Source of the DNA: Methylotenera_A sp046598525
GTDB taxonomy: Bacteria > Pseudomonadota > Gammaproteobacteria > Burkholderiales > Methylophilaceae
Direction of reading: 5' to 3'
Assembly (NCBI GenBank): GCA_046598525.1
Contig: JBKJIJ010000008.1
Span: forward strand, 1-64,000
Length of the DNA: 64,000 nt
The notes below the pieces were generated by a model. The model did no database searches, was not told the DNA's origin, and saw only the letters and a list, made by a program, of their open reading frames with translations. Below, piece by piece: positions 42,117 through 50,176 of this stretch; positions within the stretch are counted from its first letter, which is position 1, and each line of letters opens with the position of its first letter. The position numbers and the translations under genes are program-made.

Positions 42117-42587
42117 ATGAGCGCAATAACCGATATCGATTTTATGCAGATGGCTTTAGACTTGGCCAAGCAAGCCGCGGCAGCAGGTGAGGTGCCGGTG
42201 GGCGCTATTGTGGTTAAGGATAATGTGGTGATTGGCCGCGGCAGCAATGCGCCGATTGGCTTGCATGACCCAACTGCGCATGCTGAAATTATGGCCATGC
42301 GTGAAGCGGCCGCTTTTTTAGGTAATTATCGCTTAGTTGATTGCCGGCTTTATGTCACGCTAGAACCCTGCGCCATGTGTAGCGGCGCCATGCAGCATGC
42401 ACGCATCGCCAAATTGGTGTTTGGCGCTAGCGACTTTAAGACGGGCGCTTGCGGTAGCGTAATTAATTTAATGAATGAGCCTAAGCTTAATCATCATACA
42501 GAAGTAGTGGGCGGCATATTGGCTTTAGAATGCGGTGCGGTGTTATCTGAATTTTTTAGGCAGCGTAGATTACTGAATAAACAATAA
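42117..42587 (+). CDS. tadA: tRNA-specific adenosine(34) deaminase
   Basis: Converts A34 to inosine in tRNA-Arg(ACG), allowing decoding of CGU, CGC and CGA. The 156-residue protein carries the zinc-deaminase signature HAEIMAMREA near residue 57 and PCAMCSGAMQHA near 87. Its placement two bases after the TgpA-like gene suggests shared transcription. Confidence 0.95.
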   Translation: MSAITDIDFMQMALDLAKQAAAAGEVPVGAIVVKDNVVIGRGSNAPIGLHDPTAHAEIMAMREAAAFLGNYRLVDCRLYVTLEPCAMCSGAMQHARIAKLVFGASDFKTGACGSVINLMNEPKLNHHTEVVGGILALECGAVLSEFFRQRRLLNKQ

Positions 42588-42597
42588 AACTAAATCA

Positions 42598-42686
42598 CGT
42601 CATTCTGAGCCTGATGGTTTATCAAGGCGAAGAATCTAGATTTGAAGTGCCATACAGCTGGATTCTTCGCTTTGCTCAGAACGACG
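42598..42686. repeat. Family B palindromic repeat, copy 3
   Basis: An 89-bp hairpin. CGTCATTCTGAGCCTGATGG at one end, internal GAAGAATCTAG with the inverse TGGATTCTTCGC, and GCTCAGAACGACG at the other end. It follows tadA. Confidence 0.87.
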
Positions 42687-42727
42687 ACAGAGAAGAGTAG
42701 GCCTCTAGGGTGTGTGGAAAATAATAA

Positions 42728-42752
42728 AGCCGACATAAAGTCGGCTTTTTTG
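42728..42752. terminator. Intrinsic terminator after tadA
   Basis: AGCCGAC and GTCGGCT pair around ATAAA and are followed by T6. It lies between the convergent tadA and BI-1 genes and can serve the plus strand; AATAATAAA before it is a weaker run for the minus strand. Confidence 0.9.
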
Positions 42753-42778
42753 TAAAACTTGAAAATTAGTTTTAAGGT

Positions 42779-43468
42779 TTAGTCGTTATTACCCATTAAA
42801 CCCATCAACAAATGTAACAAGCTAGTAAATAAGTTATAAATACTCATATACAAGCTTAATGTTGCCATCACATAATTAGTTTCGCCACCATTCACAATAC
42901 GGCTTACATCATACAAAATAAAGCCAGAGAACAAGATAACTCCAATGCCTGATAAGGCTAATGCCATGGCTGGGATTTGAAAGAAGATATTAGCCAATGA
43001 AGCCACGATTAGCAGAATAATACCCACCATTAAGAATTTACCCATAAAGCTAAAGTCTTTTTTAGTAGTAGTGGCAATACCCGCCATTGTCATCAAAATA
43101 ACGCCAGTGCCGCCAGCCGCTAGGCCAACAATTTGACCGCCATTATTTAAATTAAGCGCGTGTTGCAAAATTGGGCCTAACATTAAGCCTAATAAAAAGG
43201 TTAATCCTAACAACAAAACAACACCAATACTGCTATTACGGTTTGCGTTAATGGCGGCAAATAAGCCGTACATCACTGCCATAGCGCCAATTGCAAACAT
43301 AAATGGATGCTCTGCTGCAAAAGCAAAATTCATTTTCATACCAACCAAGGCACCAATTACGGTTGGAATCATGGTTAAGCCAAGCAAGGCATAAGTGTTA
43401 CGTAATACCTTATTTTGTGTTGTAGCTAAACTACCTTCACGACCTATTACTTGCATATCATCTAACAT
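42779..43468 (-). CDS. Bax inhibitor-1 / YccA family membrane protein
   Basis: A 229-residue protein with seven hydrophobic segments, typical of the BI-1/TMBIM family. Conserved parts are LRNTYALLGLTMIPT near residue 24, and the late FILYDVSRIVNGGETNYVMA near 180 with the acidic pair used as a pH-sensitive gate in BsYetJ. The E. coli homologues YccA and YbhL interact with FtsH or are uncharacterised; which one this matches cannot be decided. Confidence 0.93.
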   Translation of the reverse strand: MLDDMQVIGREGSLATTQNKVLRNTYALLGLTMIPTVIGALVGMKMNFAFAAEHPFMFAIGAMAVMYGLFAAINANRNSSIGVVLLLGLTFLLGLMLGPILQHALNLNNGGQIVGLAAGGTGVILMTMAGIATTTKKDFSFMGKFLMVGIILLIVASLANIFFQIPAMALALSGIGVILFSGFILYDVSRIVNGGETNYVMATLSLYMSIYNLFTSLLHLLMGLMGNND

Positions 43469-43614
43469 GTTTAATTCCTTTTAAAAAGTTGCCTAAAGGC
43501 AATACTTATAAGATAGCGACTTTAGTCTTAAGTTTCAAGTGACAAATTGTTAAATTCATTACCGCATCAAAAACTAGTCTTATTTAACTAGCTTAAATCA
43601 TTAAGTTTTAACAA

Positions 43615-43630
43615 TGTACGTTGTCGTACA
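43615..43630. promoter_or_regulatory. Perfect inverted repeat upstream of the CTERM protein gene
   Basis: TGTACG and CGTACA flank TTGT, 107 bases upstream of the start codon. It could be an operator for the exported protein gene or for the divergent BI-1 gene. Only the symmetry supports this. Confidence 0.35.
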
Positions 43631-43736
43631 GACTATTACTAGCTCAGCACTTACTATGCGCCTTAACTATTTAATCTTTTATTGCATCTTTCTTATTACA
43701 CATTTTTTACCATTTTTAATTAAATCTAGGAGCTTT

Positions 43737-44375
43737 ATGAACAAAACGAAACGTAATACATTAGCAAAAATCTCGGTGGCCTTATCATTGTTTTCAGCTG
43801 TAGGCATTGCACAAGCCGCTAGCTTAAGCATTTTAGGCTCAACATCAACCATGTTTTCTGGCTACAACGGTCAACCTGCTGCCTCTACAGGCCTTTATTC
43901 TAGCGGCTTTTTAGGCACAATTGTTGCAAATCAAACAAGTCTTATTACATTTACATACTTAGGTAGTGAAAGTGGTTTTAACAATTCATTTTCATTCCTT
44001 GGTAACACATTAACAAAAAGTAGTGCTGTTGGTACGGTAACTGCGCCAGTTTCAGTTAATTCAGGTGCTTTAAACTTTACGTTCAGTGATGATCAAGGCG
44101 GTTCTTTTAGTAATGGTGGGGCAGCAACGCCAACGCTTGGCTTTGCAATTTTGGACGGCAACCTAGCTCCGACAAATGGTACTAATTTTGGTCCATTTGA
44201 CTATGTTTTAGGTTTTAACGACAGCGCTGCTGGCGAAGCAGATTATGATGACTTTGTTGTTGGTGTAAGCATTGTTGAAGCACCAATCAGCGCAGTGCCA
44301 TTACCAGCTTCATTGCCATTAATGGCATTATCGTTAGGTTTATTTACAGCCGCTGCAGCACGCCGCAAAGTGTAA
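43737..44375 (+). CDS. Exported protein with VPLPA-type PEP-CTERM tail
   Basis: A product of about 212 residues with a signal sequence (ISVALSLFSAVGIAQA). The Ser/Gly/Asn-rich body has no recognised enzyme domain. The C terminus is a sorting signal: VPLPASLPLMALSLGLF followed by TAAAARRKV, that is, a short motif, a hydrophobic helix and a basic end. Such tails are recognised by exosortase systems in exopolysaccharide-producing Gram-negatives. The start is at the ATG with AGGAG five bases upstream; the frame is open 41 codons further but lacks a signal there. No exosortase gene is in the window. Confidence 0.85.
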   Translation: MNKTKRNTLAKISVALSLFSAVGIAQAASLSILGSTSTMFSGYNGQPAASTGLYSSGFLGTIVANQTSLITFTYLGSESGFNNSFSFLGNTLTKSSAVGTVTAPVSVNSGALNFTFSDDQGGSFSNGGAATPTLGFAILDGNLAPTNGTNFGPFDYVLGFNDSAAGEADYDDFVVGVSIVEAPISAVPLPASLPLMALSLGLFTAAAARRKV

Positions 44376-44401
44376 ATAGAGCAGTTTAAAAAGTTGTTTC
44401 C

Positions 44402-44438
44402 AACGCAAGCTTAATCCTTTTAAGCTTGCGTTTTTTTT
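44402..44438 (+). terminator. Intrinsic terminator after the CTERM protein gene
   Basis: A perfect 13-base stem, AACGCAAGCTTAA with TTAAGCTTGCGTT, closed by a five-base loop and followed by a run of T. It may also serve nagZ converging from the other side. Confidence 0.94.
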
Positions 44439-44465
44439 ACGCTTACTTTTTGTTGGCTTTTTTAA

Positions 44466-45512
44466 TTAAGCAAACAACTCACCCTCTTGTTTGCCCACTA
44501 ATCCCACACGCTTTACAGCCGCCACAAATTGCGCATTTTCATGCAATACATCGGTATCGGCAGGATGATGGCCGCCATGCATGCGTGCTAGCCTTAATAT
44601 GCTAAGCGCCGACATTTTCCACTGTAATTTTGCTAGCAATTCATCCGCCAAATCTGGCCGATTACACAACAGCACCATATCGCAACCGGCATTTAGCGCG
44701 GCTAAGCTACGCGTTGTAACGTCGCCGCCCACTGTTGCGCCTTCCATGCTTAAATCGTCGCTAAAAATCACACCGTTAAAACCAAGCCGCTCACGCAATA
44801 CTTTTTGCAGCCACTTTGGCGAAAAACCAGCCGGCTTATCATCCACTTTTGGGTAAATCACATGCGCCGGCATAATCGCCGCCAAACCTTCATCAATCAT
44901 TTGTTTAAACGGCTGCATATCGTTAGCGGCAATTTCATCAAAACTGCGCTCATCTATTGGAATACTCACATGCGAATCGGCCACCACAAAGCCGTGCCCT
45001 GGAAAATGCTTGCCAACCGCTGACATGCCGCCTTTTTTAAGGCCTTGCATCAAGCTAAACGCCAATTCATTAATCGCCGTGGCGTCCTGATGAAACGCCC
45101 TATCGCCAATCACTAAGCTATCGCCGTAATCCATATCCAACACTGGGGTAAAACTAAAATCAATGCCATGCGCGCGCAATTCTGCCGCTAAAATCCAGCC
45201 TGCTTCAATCGCCAGCTCGCGCGCTTTTTTAGGATTTTTATCCCAAATTTTACCAAACTCACGCATAGGCGGAATCTTGGTAAAGCCATCTCTAAATCGC
45301 TGTACACGGCCACCTTCATGGTCTACCGCTATCAACAAAGGTGGCTGGCGCACCGCATGAATGCTTGCAGTTAGCGCTTTAAGCTGGCCGCAACTAACAA
45401 AATTACGGGCAAATAAAATCACCCCGCCCACTAGCGGATGTTGTAAACGTTTAATATCGTCAGCCGTTAATTCTGTGCCGACAACATCTAGCATGACTGG
45501 ACCTAATGACAT
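44466..45512 (-). CDS. nagZ: Beta-N-acetylhexosaminidase NagZ
   Basis: A family 3 glycosidase that removes GlcNAc from anhydro-muropeptides in the cytoplasm during cell-wall recycling. The 348-residue protein has the signature GKHFPGHGFVVADSHVSIP near residue 165 with the catalytic His, IFSDDLSMEGA near 250 with the Asp nucleophile, and VDHEGGRVQRF near 62. No signal peptide. Other peptidoglycan-peptide genes lie 4-6 kb away (YkuD protein and peptide-binding lipoprotein). Confidence 0.95.
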   Translation of the reverse strand: MSLGPVMLDVVGTELTADDIKRLQHPLVGGVILFARNFVSCGQLKALTASIHAVRQPPLLIAVDHEGGRVQRFRDGFTKIPPMREFGKIWDKNPKKARELAIEAGWILAAELRAHGIDFSFTPVLDMDYGDSLVIGDRAFHQDATAINELAFSLMQGLKKGGMSAVGKHFPGHGFVVADSHVSIPIDERSFDEIAANDMQPFKQMIDEGLAAIMPAHVIYPKVDDKPAGFSPKWLQKVLRERLGFNGVIFSDDLSMEGATVGGDVTTRSLAALNAGCDMVLLCNRPDLADELLAKLQWKMSALSILRLARMHGGHHPADTDVLHENAQFVAAVKRVGLVGKQEGELFA

Positions 45513-45583
45513 GATTTTATTCCTATAACTTGACGTTGTTTGGGCTGACCAAAATCCAAACTAAAATCTCACCTCAAAAAACC

Positions 45584-45684
45584 CGTCATTCTGAGCCCAT
45601 TGTTTTATATGGGCGAAGAATCCAGAACTTTGATACTTAAATGCTGGATTCTTCGCCTAGAAAAAAACTAGGCTCAGAATGACG
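45584..45684. repeat. Family B palindromic repeat, copy 4
   Basis: A 101-bp hairpin. CGTCATTCTGAGCCCATTG, GCGAAGAATCCAG, the inverse CTGGATTCTTCGCC, and GGCTCAGAATGACG. It lies between nagZ and the methyltransferase gene. Confidence 0.9.
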
Positions 45685-45717
45685 ATGTTTGATGAAGTTT
45701 GATGGATTTTTAATTTA

Positions 45718-46872
45718 TTAAGTAGCGCTTTTCAAGCGGTAAAGACTGGTAATCTCTTTTACTCGCGCCGCATACAGCGGATCTGATTGATCGCTACTTT
45801 TTGCGTGTTTTGGTACAATATCCAGCTTTTCAACAACCGTTAATCCCGCATCGGCAATCCACTTTTGCAATTCTTCTGGCGTGCGCAAGCCTAAATGTTC
45901 AGCAAAATCCGATAAAATCAACCAAGCTTCACCATCCTCATTTAAATGCGCTTTAACACCATTTAAAAAGCCTTTTAACATCGCGCTGTTTGGGTCATAA
46001 ATCGCATGCTCAATCGGCGCATTTGCTTTGGCTGGAAGCCATGGCGGGTTACACACAATTAAATCGGCTTTTTTGTGACCACTTGGAAACAAGTTGGCTT
46101 GTTCAATGGTGATATACGATTTTAAATTGAGCTTTTCAATATTATCGGCCGCGCAATTTAAGGCGCGCAGGCTGTTATCAGTCGCAATCACCGCTTTAAT
46201 GCCGCGCGTGACTAAAATAGCCGCAATCACGCCAGTGCCAGTACCAATATCAAACGCGGTTTTAGCATTGCCCAATGAGGTGCTATTAATCAAATCTAAA
46301 TACTCACCACGAATAGGTGAGTAAACGCCGTAATGCGCGTGGATATTGGCTGGTAGCGCATCAACAGGCACGCCTTTTTTGCGCCACTCATGTGCGCCCA
46401 CCATGCCCAATAACTCTCTTAAAGACAGCACCATTTTCGCTGGCACTTTATCTAATTTGGCGTTAACAATTAACGCACCGGCAACCGCTTCTTTTACATC
46501 TGGCGCGCGTTTTAAATCGCAACTGCCATAATTTAATTCAATTAATATTTTGTTAGCTATACTCGCACGCTGAATTTGTCGCGCACGGTGCTGATGAAAC
46601 GCCTGCGTCAAATTTTCGGCCGGTTGAATTGGTTTAATATCAAACTTGCGCGTAATGGCTTGCAACATCTGTTTGGCGTTTTGAAAATCGCCCTTATACA
46701 AAAAAGCTGTGCCCTCGCATATCAGCTTGTAAGCGTCTTTTGCGCTGGTCGTGTCGTCTGCCACCACAATGTTTTTAGGTGGCGCGGCATTGGCCTCACT
46801 TTGCCAAACCGCTTGTTGCGGCTTGCCTTTTTCTTGCCAAGTTACGTTTGCTGTTGCGATGGTTTCAGTCAA
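45718..46872 (-). CDS. Class I SAM-dependent methyltransferase with NPPW motif
   Basis: A 384-residue protein. The second half is a Rossmann methyltransferase: SAM loop FDIGTGTGVIAAIL near residue 212 and catalytic-type motif VCNPPWLPA near 278, which indicates N-methylation of an amide or an exocyclic amine (as in PrmC and RlmG/RsmC-type enzymes). The N-terminal 180 residues are not recognised. The target cannot be named from sequence. Confidence 0.85.
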   Translation of the reverse strand: MTETIATANVTWQEKGKPQQAVWQSEANAAPPKNIVVADDTTSAKDAYKLICEGTAFLYKGDFQNAKQMLQAITRKFDIKPIQPAENLTQAFHQHRARQIQRASIANKILIELNYGSCDLKRAPDVKEAVAGALIVNAKLDKVPAKMVLSLRELLGMVGAHEWRKKGVPVDALPANIHAHYGVYSPIRGEYLDLINSTSLGNAKTAFDIGTGTGVIAAILVTRGIKAVIATDNSLRALNCAADNIEKLNLKSYITIEQANLFPSGHKKADLIVCNPPWLPAKANAPIEHAIYDPNSAMLKGFLNGVKAHLNEDGEAWLILSDFAEHLGLRTPEELQKWIADAGLTVVEKLDIVPKHAKSSDQSDPLYAARVKEITSLYRLKSAT

Positions 46873-46904
46873 TGTTAATCTCTAATTTAATGTTAAATAT
46901 CTAC

Positions 46905-47048
46905 AGGATGCTTCTATTAATTTAAGTTTCTAAGTCAAACAAGGCGCGATTAAAAAATAATGACACCACATATACTTAATATGCAAGGAGTTATTTTTTA
47001 TGAGCAACGCAGTGTGACGACGAAAATTGAATTAATAGAAGTATCCTA
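46905..47048 (+). repeat. Dispersed structured repeat, family A, copy 3
   Basis: A 144-bp element including the yhhQ stop codon. The outer arms are AGGATGCTTCTATTAATT and AATTAATAGAAGTATCCT. The inner arms are AAAAAATAAT and GTTATTTTTT, and the core is CATATACTTAATATG. Conserved pieces are CAAGGCGCGATT and GCAACGCAGTGTGACGACG. Compared with copy 1 the outer arms differ at paired positions, so the stem is kept. Confidence 0.87.
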
Positions 47049-47738
47049 AATTTTAAAAGGGTTAAAATCCGTGTGCTTATCGTAATAATCGGTTTGTTCT
47101 GCTTTTTTTAAAAACGCGACCACTTTATAAACCACGGGCGTAAATGCTACCTCTACTGCAATTTTGGCAATAATCTGTGCGCCAATAATCAATGGTATTT
47201 TATCGTTTGGAATAATGCCCGTGTTCCAAAACGCCAACGGTACAAACATAATCGTATCAATCGCTTCACCAAAAATAGTGCTGGTAATGGTGCGTTGCCA
47301 CAGGCGTTTGCCAGCAGCAATTAATTTCATCTTCGCCATTATAAAGCTATTTACAAATTCGCCCACTGCAAATGCAATTAAGCCTGCTAGCGCAATGCGC
47401 CAAGTGCTGCCAAAAGCCACTTCGTATTCGGCTTGATTGTTCCAAAATGGCGCTGGCGGTAGCGCTACAATCATCCATGCCATAAAACTGGCGAAAGCCA
47501 AACCAGCAAAACCCGCCCAAATAACGCGTCGGCTGGCAGAGTAGCCATAAACTTCTGTCAAAATATCGCCAAAAATAAATGAAATAGGGAAAAACAATAC
47601 GCCTGCGCCAAAGGTTAACGTGCCTAATAGCGGCGCATCTATTTGCGTGACTTTAGCTGGGCCAATTAAATTAGAGCACACTAGGACGGTGACGAAAGCC
47701 GCCATAATGAAATCGTAATATTTATATTGCTTGGTCAT
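47046..47738 (-). CDS. yhhQ: Queuosine precursor transporter (VUT family)
   Basis: A 230-residue membrane protein with six to seven segments that imports 7-cyano-7-deazaguanine or related queuosine precursors in characterised relatives. Recognisable parts are VLVCSNLIGPAKV near residue 19, SFIFGDILTEVYGYSASRRV in pieces near 57, and SSTIFGEA-like TSTIFGEAIDTIMFVPLAFW near 150. Its start overlaps the OppC-like stop by four bases (ATGA), so it is translationally coupled to the permease gene. Confidence 0.93.
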   Translation of the reverse strand: MTKQYKYYDFIMAAFVTVLVCSNLIGPAKVTQIDAPLLGTLTFGAGVLFFPISFIFGDILTEVYGYSASRRVIWAGFAGLAFASFMAWMIVALPPAPFWNNQAEYEVAFGSTWRIALAGLIAFAVGEFVNSFIMAKMKLIAAGKRLWQRTITSTIFGEAIDTIMFVPLAFWNTGIIPNDKIPLIIGAQIIAKIAVEVAFTPVVYKVVAFLKKAEQTDYYDKHTDFNPFKI

Positions 47739-48526
47739 TGCTCCGTCCTAACATCCAACTTGTCTCTCAGATAATCACCGCCTAAATTAATCGCCAGTAT
47801 TAAGCTCATTAAACTTAATCCCACCACCAGCACATAATGCGGCGCCACTAGCATATAACGTACACCATCGCGCAACATGGCACCCCAGCTGGCATTAGGC
47901 GCTTGGATACCTAGACCTAAAAACGAAAGTGACGCTTCTGCAATCATCACGCTGGCCAAGCTGTAAGTGGCTTCTACCATTAATATTGAGCCTAATAGCG
48001 GCAAAATATGTTTGATTAAAATGCGCGGCACGCTGGCGCCAAGTGACTCTGCCGCAATTACATGTTGCCTATTGCGTAAGCTAAGTGTTTGGCCGCGGGT
48101 TAATCTGGCGTAACTAACCCAACCTGTGATGCACAAAGCCAAGATTAAGTTGCCTAAACCGGCGCCTAAAACGGCCGCAAACGCAATCGCCAATAAAATG
48201 CCCGGAAAGGCCAGAAAAATATCGGTGATTTTCATCAAAATCGCGTCTATGTTGCCGCCATAAAAACCCGCTACAAGGCCAACCAAAACACCAATCAGCA
48301 TCGTAATCACGGTGACAATAATCGCCACAAAAAATGAAACTTGAATGCCAGCCAAAACCCGCGCCAAAATATCGCGGCCTAAATCATCTGCCCCTAGCCA
48401 ATAGTGCGTATTAATCGGGGCTAAAATCGCCTCTAAATCAATTTGATTGGGGTTTAATTGAAATATCTTACCCATGATGACGGCAAGCACCCAAAACACT
48501 AAAATGCTAATGGCCAATTTTTTCAT
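47735..48526 (-). CDS. Peptide-type ABC transporter permease, DppC/OppC family
   Basis: A 263-residue inner-membrane permease. The N-terminal region carries HYWLGADDLGRDILARVLAG near residue 42, typical of DppC/OppC. Five or six hydrophobic segments follow, with the EAA loop AAESLGASVPRILIKHILP near 155. It should pair with the DppB-like protein encoded upstream; a repeat of 79 bases lies between the two genes. No ATP-binding subunit is in the window. Confidence 0.92.
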   Translation of the reverse strand: MKKLAISILVFWVLAVIMGKIFQLNPNQIDLEAILAPINTHYWLGADDLGRDILARVLAGIQVSFFVAIIVTVITMLIGVLVGLVAGFYGGNIDAILMKITDIFLAFPGILLAIAFAAVLGAGLGNLILALCITGWVSYARLTRGQTLSLRNRQHVIAAESLGASVPRILIKHILPLLGSILMVEATYSLASVMIAEASLSFLGLGIQAPNASWGAMLRDGVRYMLVAPHYVLVVGLSLMSLILAINLGGDYLRDKLDVRTEQ

Positions 48527-48557
48527 ATATTACTTAAACCAAGCAATTTTCTTTTTT

Positions 48558-48636
48558 CGTTATTCCCGCGATGGCGGGAATCCATTGTAGAAAATGGCTA
48601 AATTCAAACTGGATTCCCGCCTTCGCGGGAATGATG
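48558..48636. repeat. Family C palindromic repeat, copy 3
   Basis: A 79-bp hairpin. CGTTATTCCCGCGATGGCGG leads into GAATCCATT, with the inverse CTGGATTCCCGCCTTCGCGG and GAATGATGG at the far end. It lies between the two permease genes. Confidence 0.87.
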
Positions 48637-48645
48637 GAGCTGATA

Positions 48646-49569
48646 TTAATTAGCATTGTTTGCTCTAACCCGTGGGTCTGCAAACCGGTACAAAATATCG
48701 GTAAACAAATTCACCAGTACATAACTTAACGCCACCACCAACACACACGCTTGCGTCACAGGGTAATCGCGCTTTTCAATACTTTCTACCAGTAAGCGGC
48801 CAATGCCATCCCAGCTAAAAATGGTTTCGGTAATAACGGTGCCCGCCAAAAGGCTACCCATTTGCAAACCCACAATGGTAATAATCGGCAACAAAGCCGC
48901 GCGCAACGCGTGGCGGATAATGACGGTGGGCTCAGATAAACCTTTGGCACGCGCGGTGCGTATGTAGTCATCATTAAGCACTTCCAGCAAACTAGTGCGC
49001 GTCATACGCGTAAGTATGGCGCTTAAGCCAAAGCCCAAAGTAAGTGCAGGCAAAATAATGCTAGCACCTGAATCCATGCCGCTTACAGGCAACCAGCCCA
49101 GCCATACTGCAAACACCAGCATTAGGATTGGCCCTAGCCAAAACGCTGGCATGGCAGATAAGCGAACACTCAATAATGTGACGACTAAATCTTGCCAATG
49201 GCCAGCCTTGAGTGCGGCGTAAATACCTAAAGGAATGCCCACTCCTAAGCCAATTAGCAATGATAATAATGCCAATTTAAGTGTGGCAGGGTAGCGCGCT
49301 TTAATCAGCTCAATAATCGGCGTTTTGGTATGAATTGATTCGCCAAAATCGCCACGCGAAAGTGAGGTTAAATACTGGCTAAATTGCTGTATCAGCAGCT
49401 GATTCAAACCCAAATCGGCGCGCAAAGCCTGTCTATCAGCCATGCTAGCCGATTCGCCCAGCATCACCTCAACTGGGTCACCAGGCACAGCATGAATCAG
49501 CAAAAAAGTCAGCAATAAAACGCCAAAAATGACGGTGGCGAAACTGAGTAGTTGTTTTAAAAATCGCAT
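48646..49569 (-). CDS. Peptide-type ABC transporter permease, DppB/OppB family
   Basis: A 307-residue permease with six membrane segments. The N terminus FLLIHAVPGDPVEVMLG near residue 22 is the DppB/OppB hallmark, and the EAA loop DDYIRTARAKGLSEPTVI with RHALRAALLPI lies near 200. With the DppC-like protein it forms the channel for a peptide-type substrate, delivered by the lipoprotein at 50177-51667. Confidence 0.93.
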   Translation of the reverse strand: MRFLKQLLSFATVIFGVLLLTFLLIHAVPGDPVEVMLGESASMADRQALRADLGLNQLLIQQFSQYLTSLSRGDFGESIHTKTPIIELIKARYPATLKLALLSLLIGLGVGIPLGIYAALKAGHWQDLVVTLLSVRLSAMPAFWLGPILMLVFAVWLGWLPVSGMDSGASIILPALTLGFGLSAILTRMTRTSLLEVLNDDYIRTARAKGLSEPTVIIRHALRAALLPIITIVGLQMGSLLAGTVITETIFSWDGIGRLLVESIEKRDYPVTQACVLVVALSYVLVNLFTDILYRFADPRVRANNAN

Positions 49570-49584
49570 TCGCTATTCTTTATT

Positions 49585-49660
49585 CGTCATCTTGAGCAAA
49601 GCGAAGGATCCAGCACTTAAGCTACAAAAGACTGGATCCTTCGCTTGGCTCACGATGACG
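49585..49660. repeat. Family B palindromic repeat, copy 5
   Basis: A 76-bp hairpin. CGTCATCTTGAGCAAAGCG, AAGGATCCAG, the inverse CTGGATCCTTCGC, and GCTCACGATGACG. It lies between the DppB-like gene and the YkuD gene. Confidence 0.87.
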
Positions 49661-49687
49661 ACTAGGAAGAAGTAGGTCATTCTTAAA

Positions 49688-50170
49688 TCAGCCCTCTAAG
49701 ATAAGCACAGGCGTGCCCGCCTCAACCAGCTCAAATAACTCAATAATATCGCTATTGCGCATGCGCACACAGCCGTGCGAGCCAATTTTGCTCATATCGG
49801 TAGATTCCGGCGTGCCGTGAATATAAATGTAACGCTGCATGGTATCCACATTGCCCAGCCGATTAAAACCCAGCTCAGTGCCAGAAAGCCATAAAATTCG
49901 CGTCAAAATCCAATCGCGGTTAGGGAATTGCGCCATCAATTCTGGTGTGCAAATTTCACCTGTGGCTCTGCGGCCAACAAAAACCGTATTCGGCAATGCA
50001 CCTGAGCCTACTTTTGCGCGGATAATATGATTACCCAATGGCGTACACCCACTATTTTTTTCGCAACCAACGCCATTGGCGGCAGTAGAGACGCGATACT
50101 TGGCCTTAACACCGCCAAAATCATCCAGCAGTGTCAGTAATTGGTTTGGGATGGAGATTTCAATTCGCAT
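49688..50170 (-). CDS. YkuD-family L,D-transpeptidase/carboxypeptidase without signal peptide
   Basis: A 160-residue YkuD-domain protein with the complete catalytic motif: HGTPES near residue 115 and SHGCVRMRNSD near 128, giving His and nucleophilic Cys. It starts MRIEISIPNQ with no signal sequence or membrane helix, so it should be cytoplasmic. Exported YkuD enzymes crosslink peptidoglycan, but a cytoplasmic relative, ElsL of Acinetobacter, is an L,D-carboxypeptidase trimming recycled tetrapeptides. Location next to peptide transport genes supports that role here; this is inference. It is six bases after the binding-protein gene. Confidence 0.87.
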   Translation of the reverse strand: MRIEISIPNQLLTLLDDFGGVKAKYRVSTAANGVGCEKNSGCTPLGNHIIRAKVGSGALPNTVFVGRRATGEICTPELMAQFPNRDWILTRILWLSGTELGFNRLGNVDTMQRYIYIHGTPESTDMSKIGSHGCVRMRNSDIIELFELVEAGTPVLILEG

Positions 50171-50176
50171 AATGCA

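Noticed and set aside
43614..43736. 41-codon N-terminal extension of the CTERM protein
   Set aside because: The internal ATG has AGGAG five bases upstream and is followed directly by a signal peptide.
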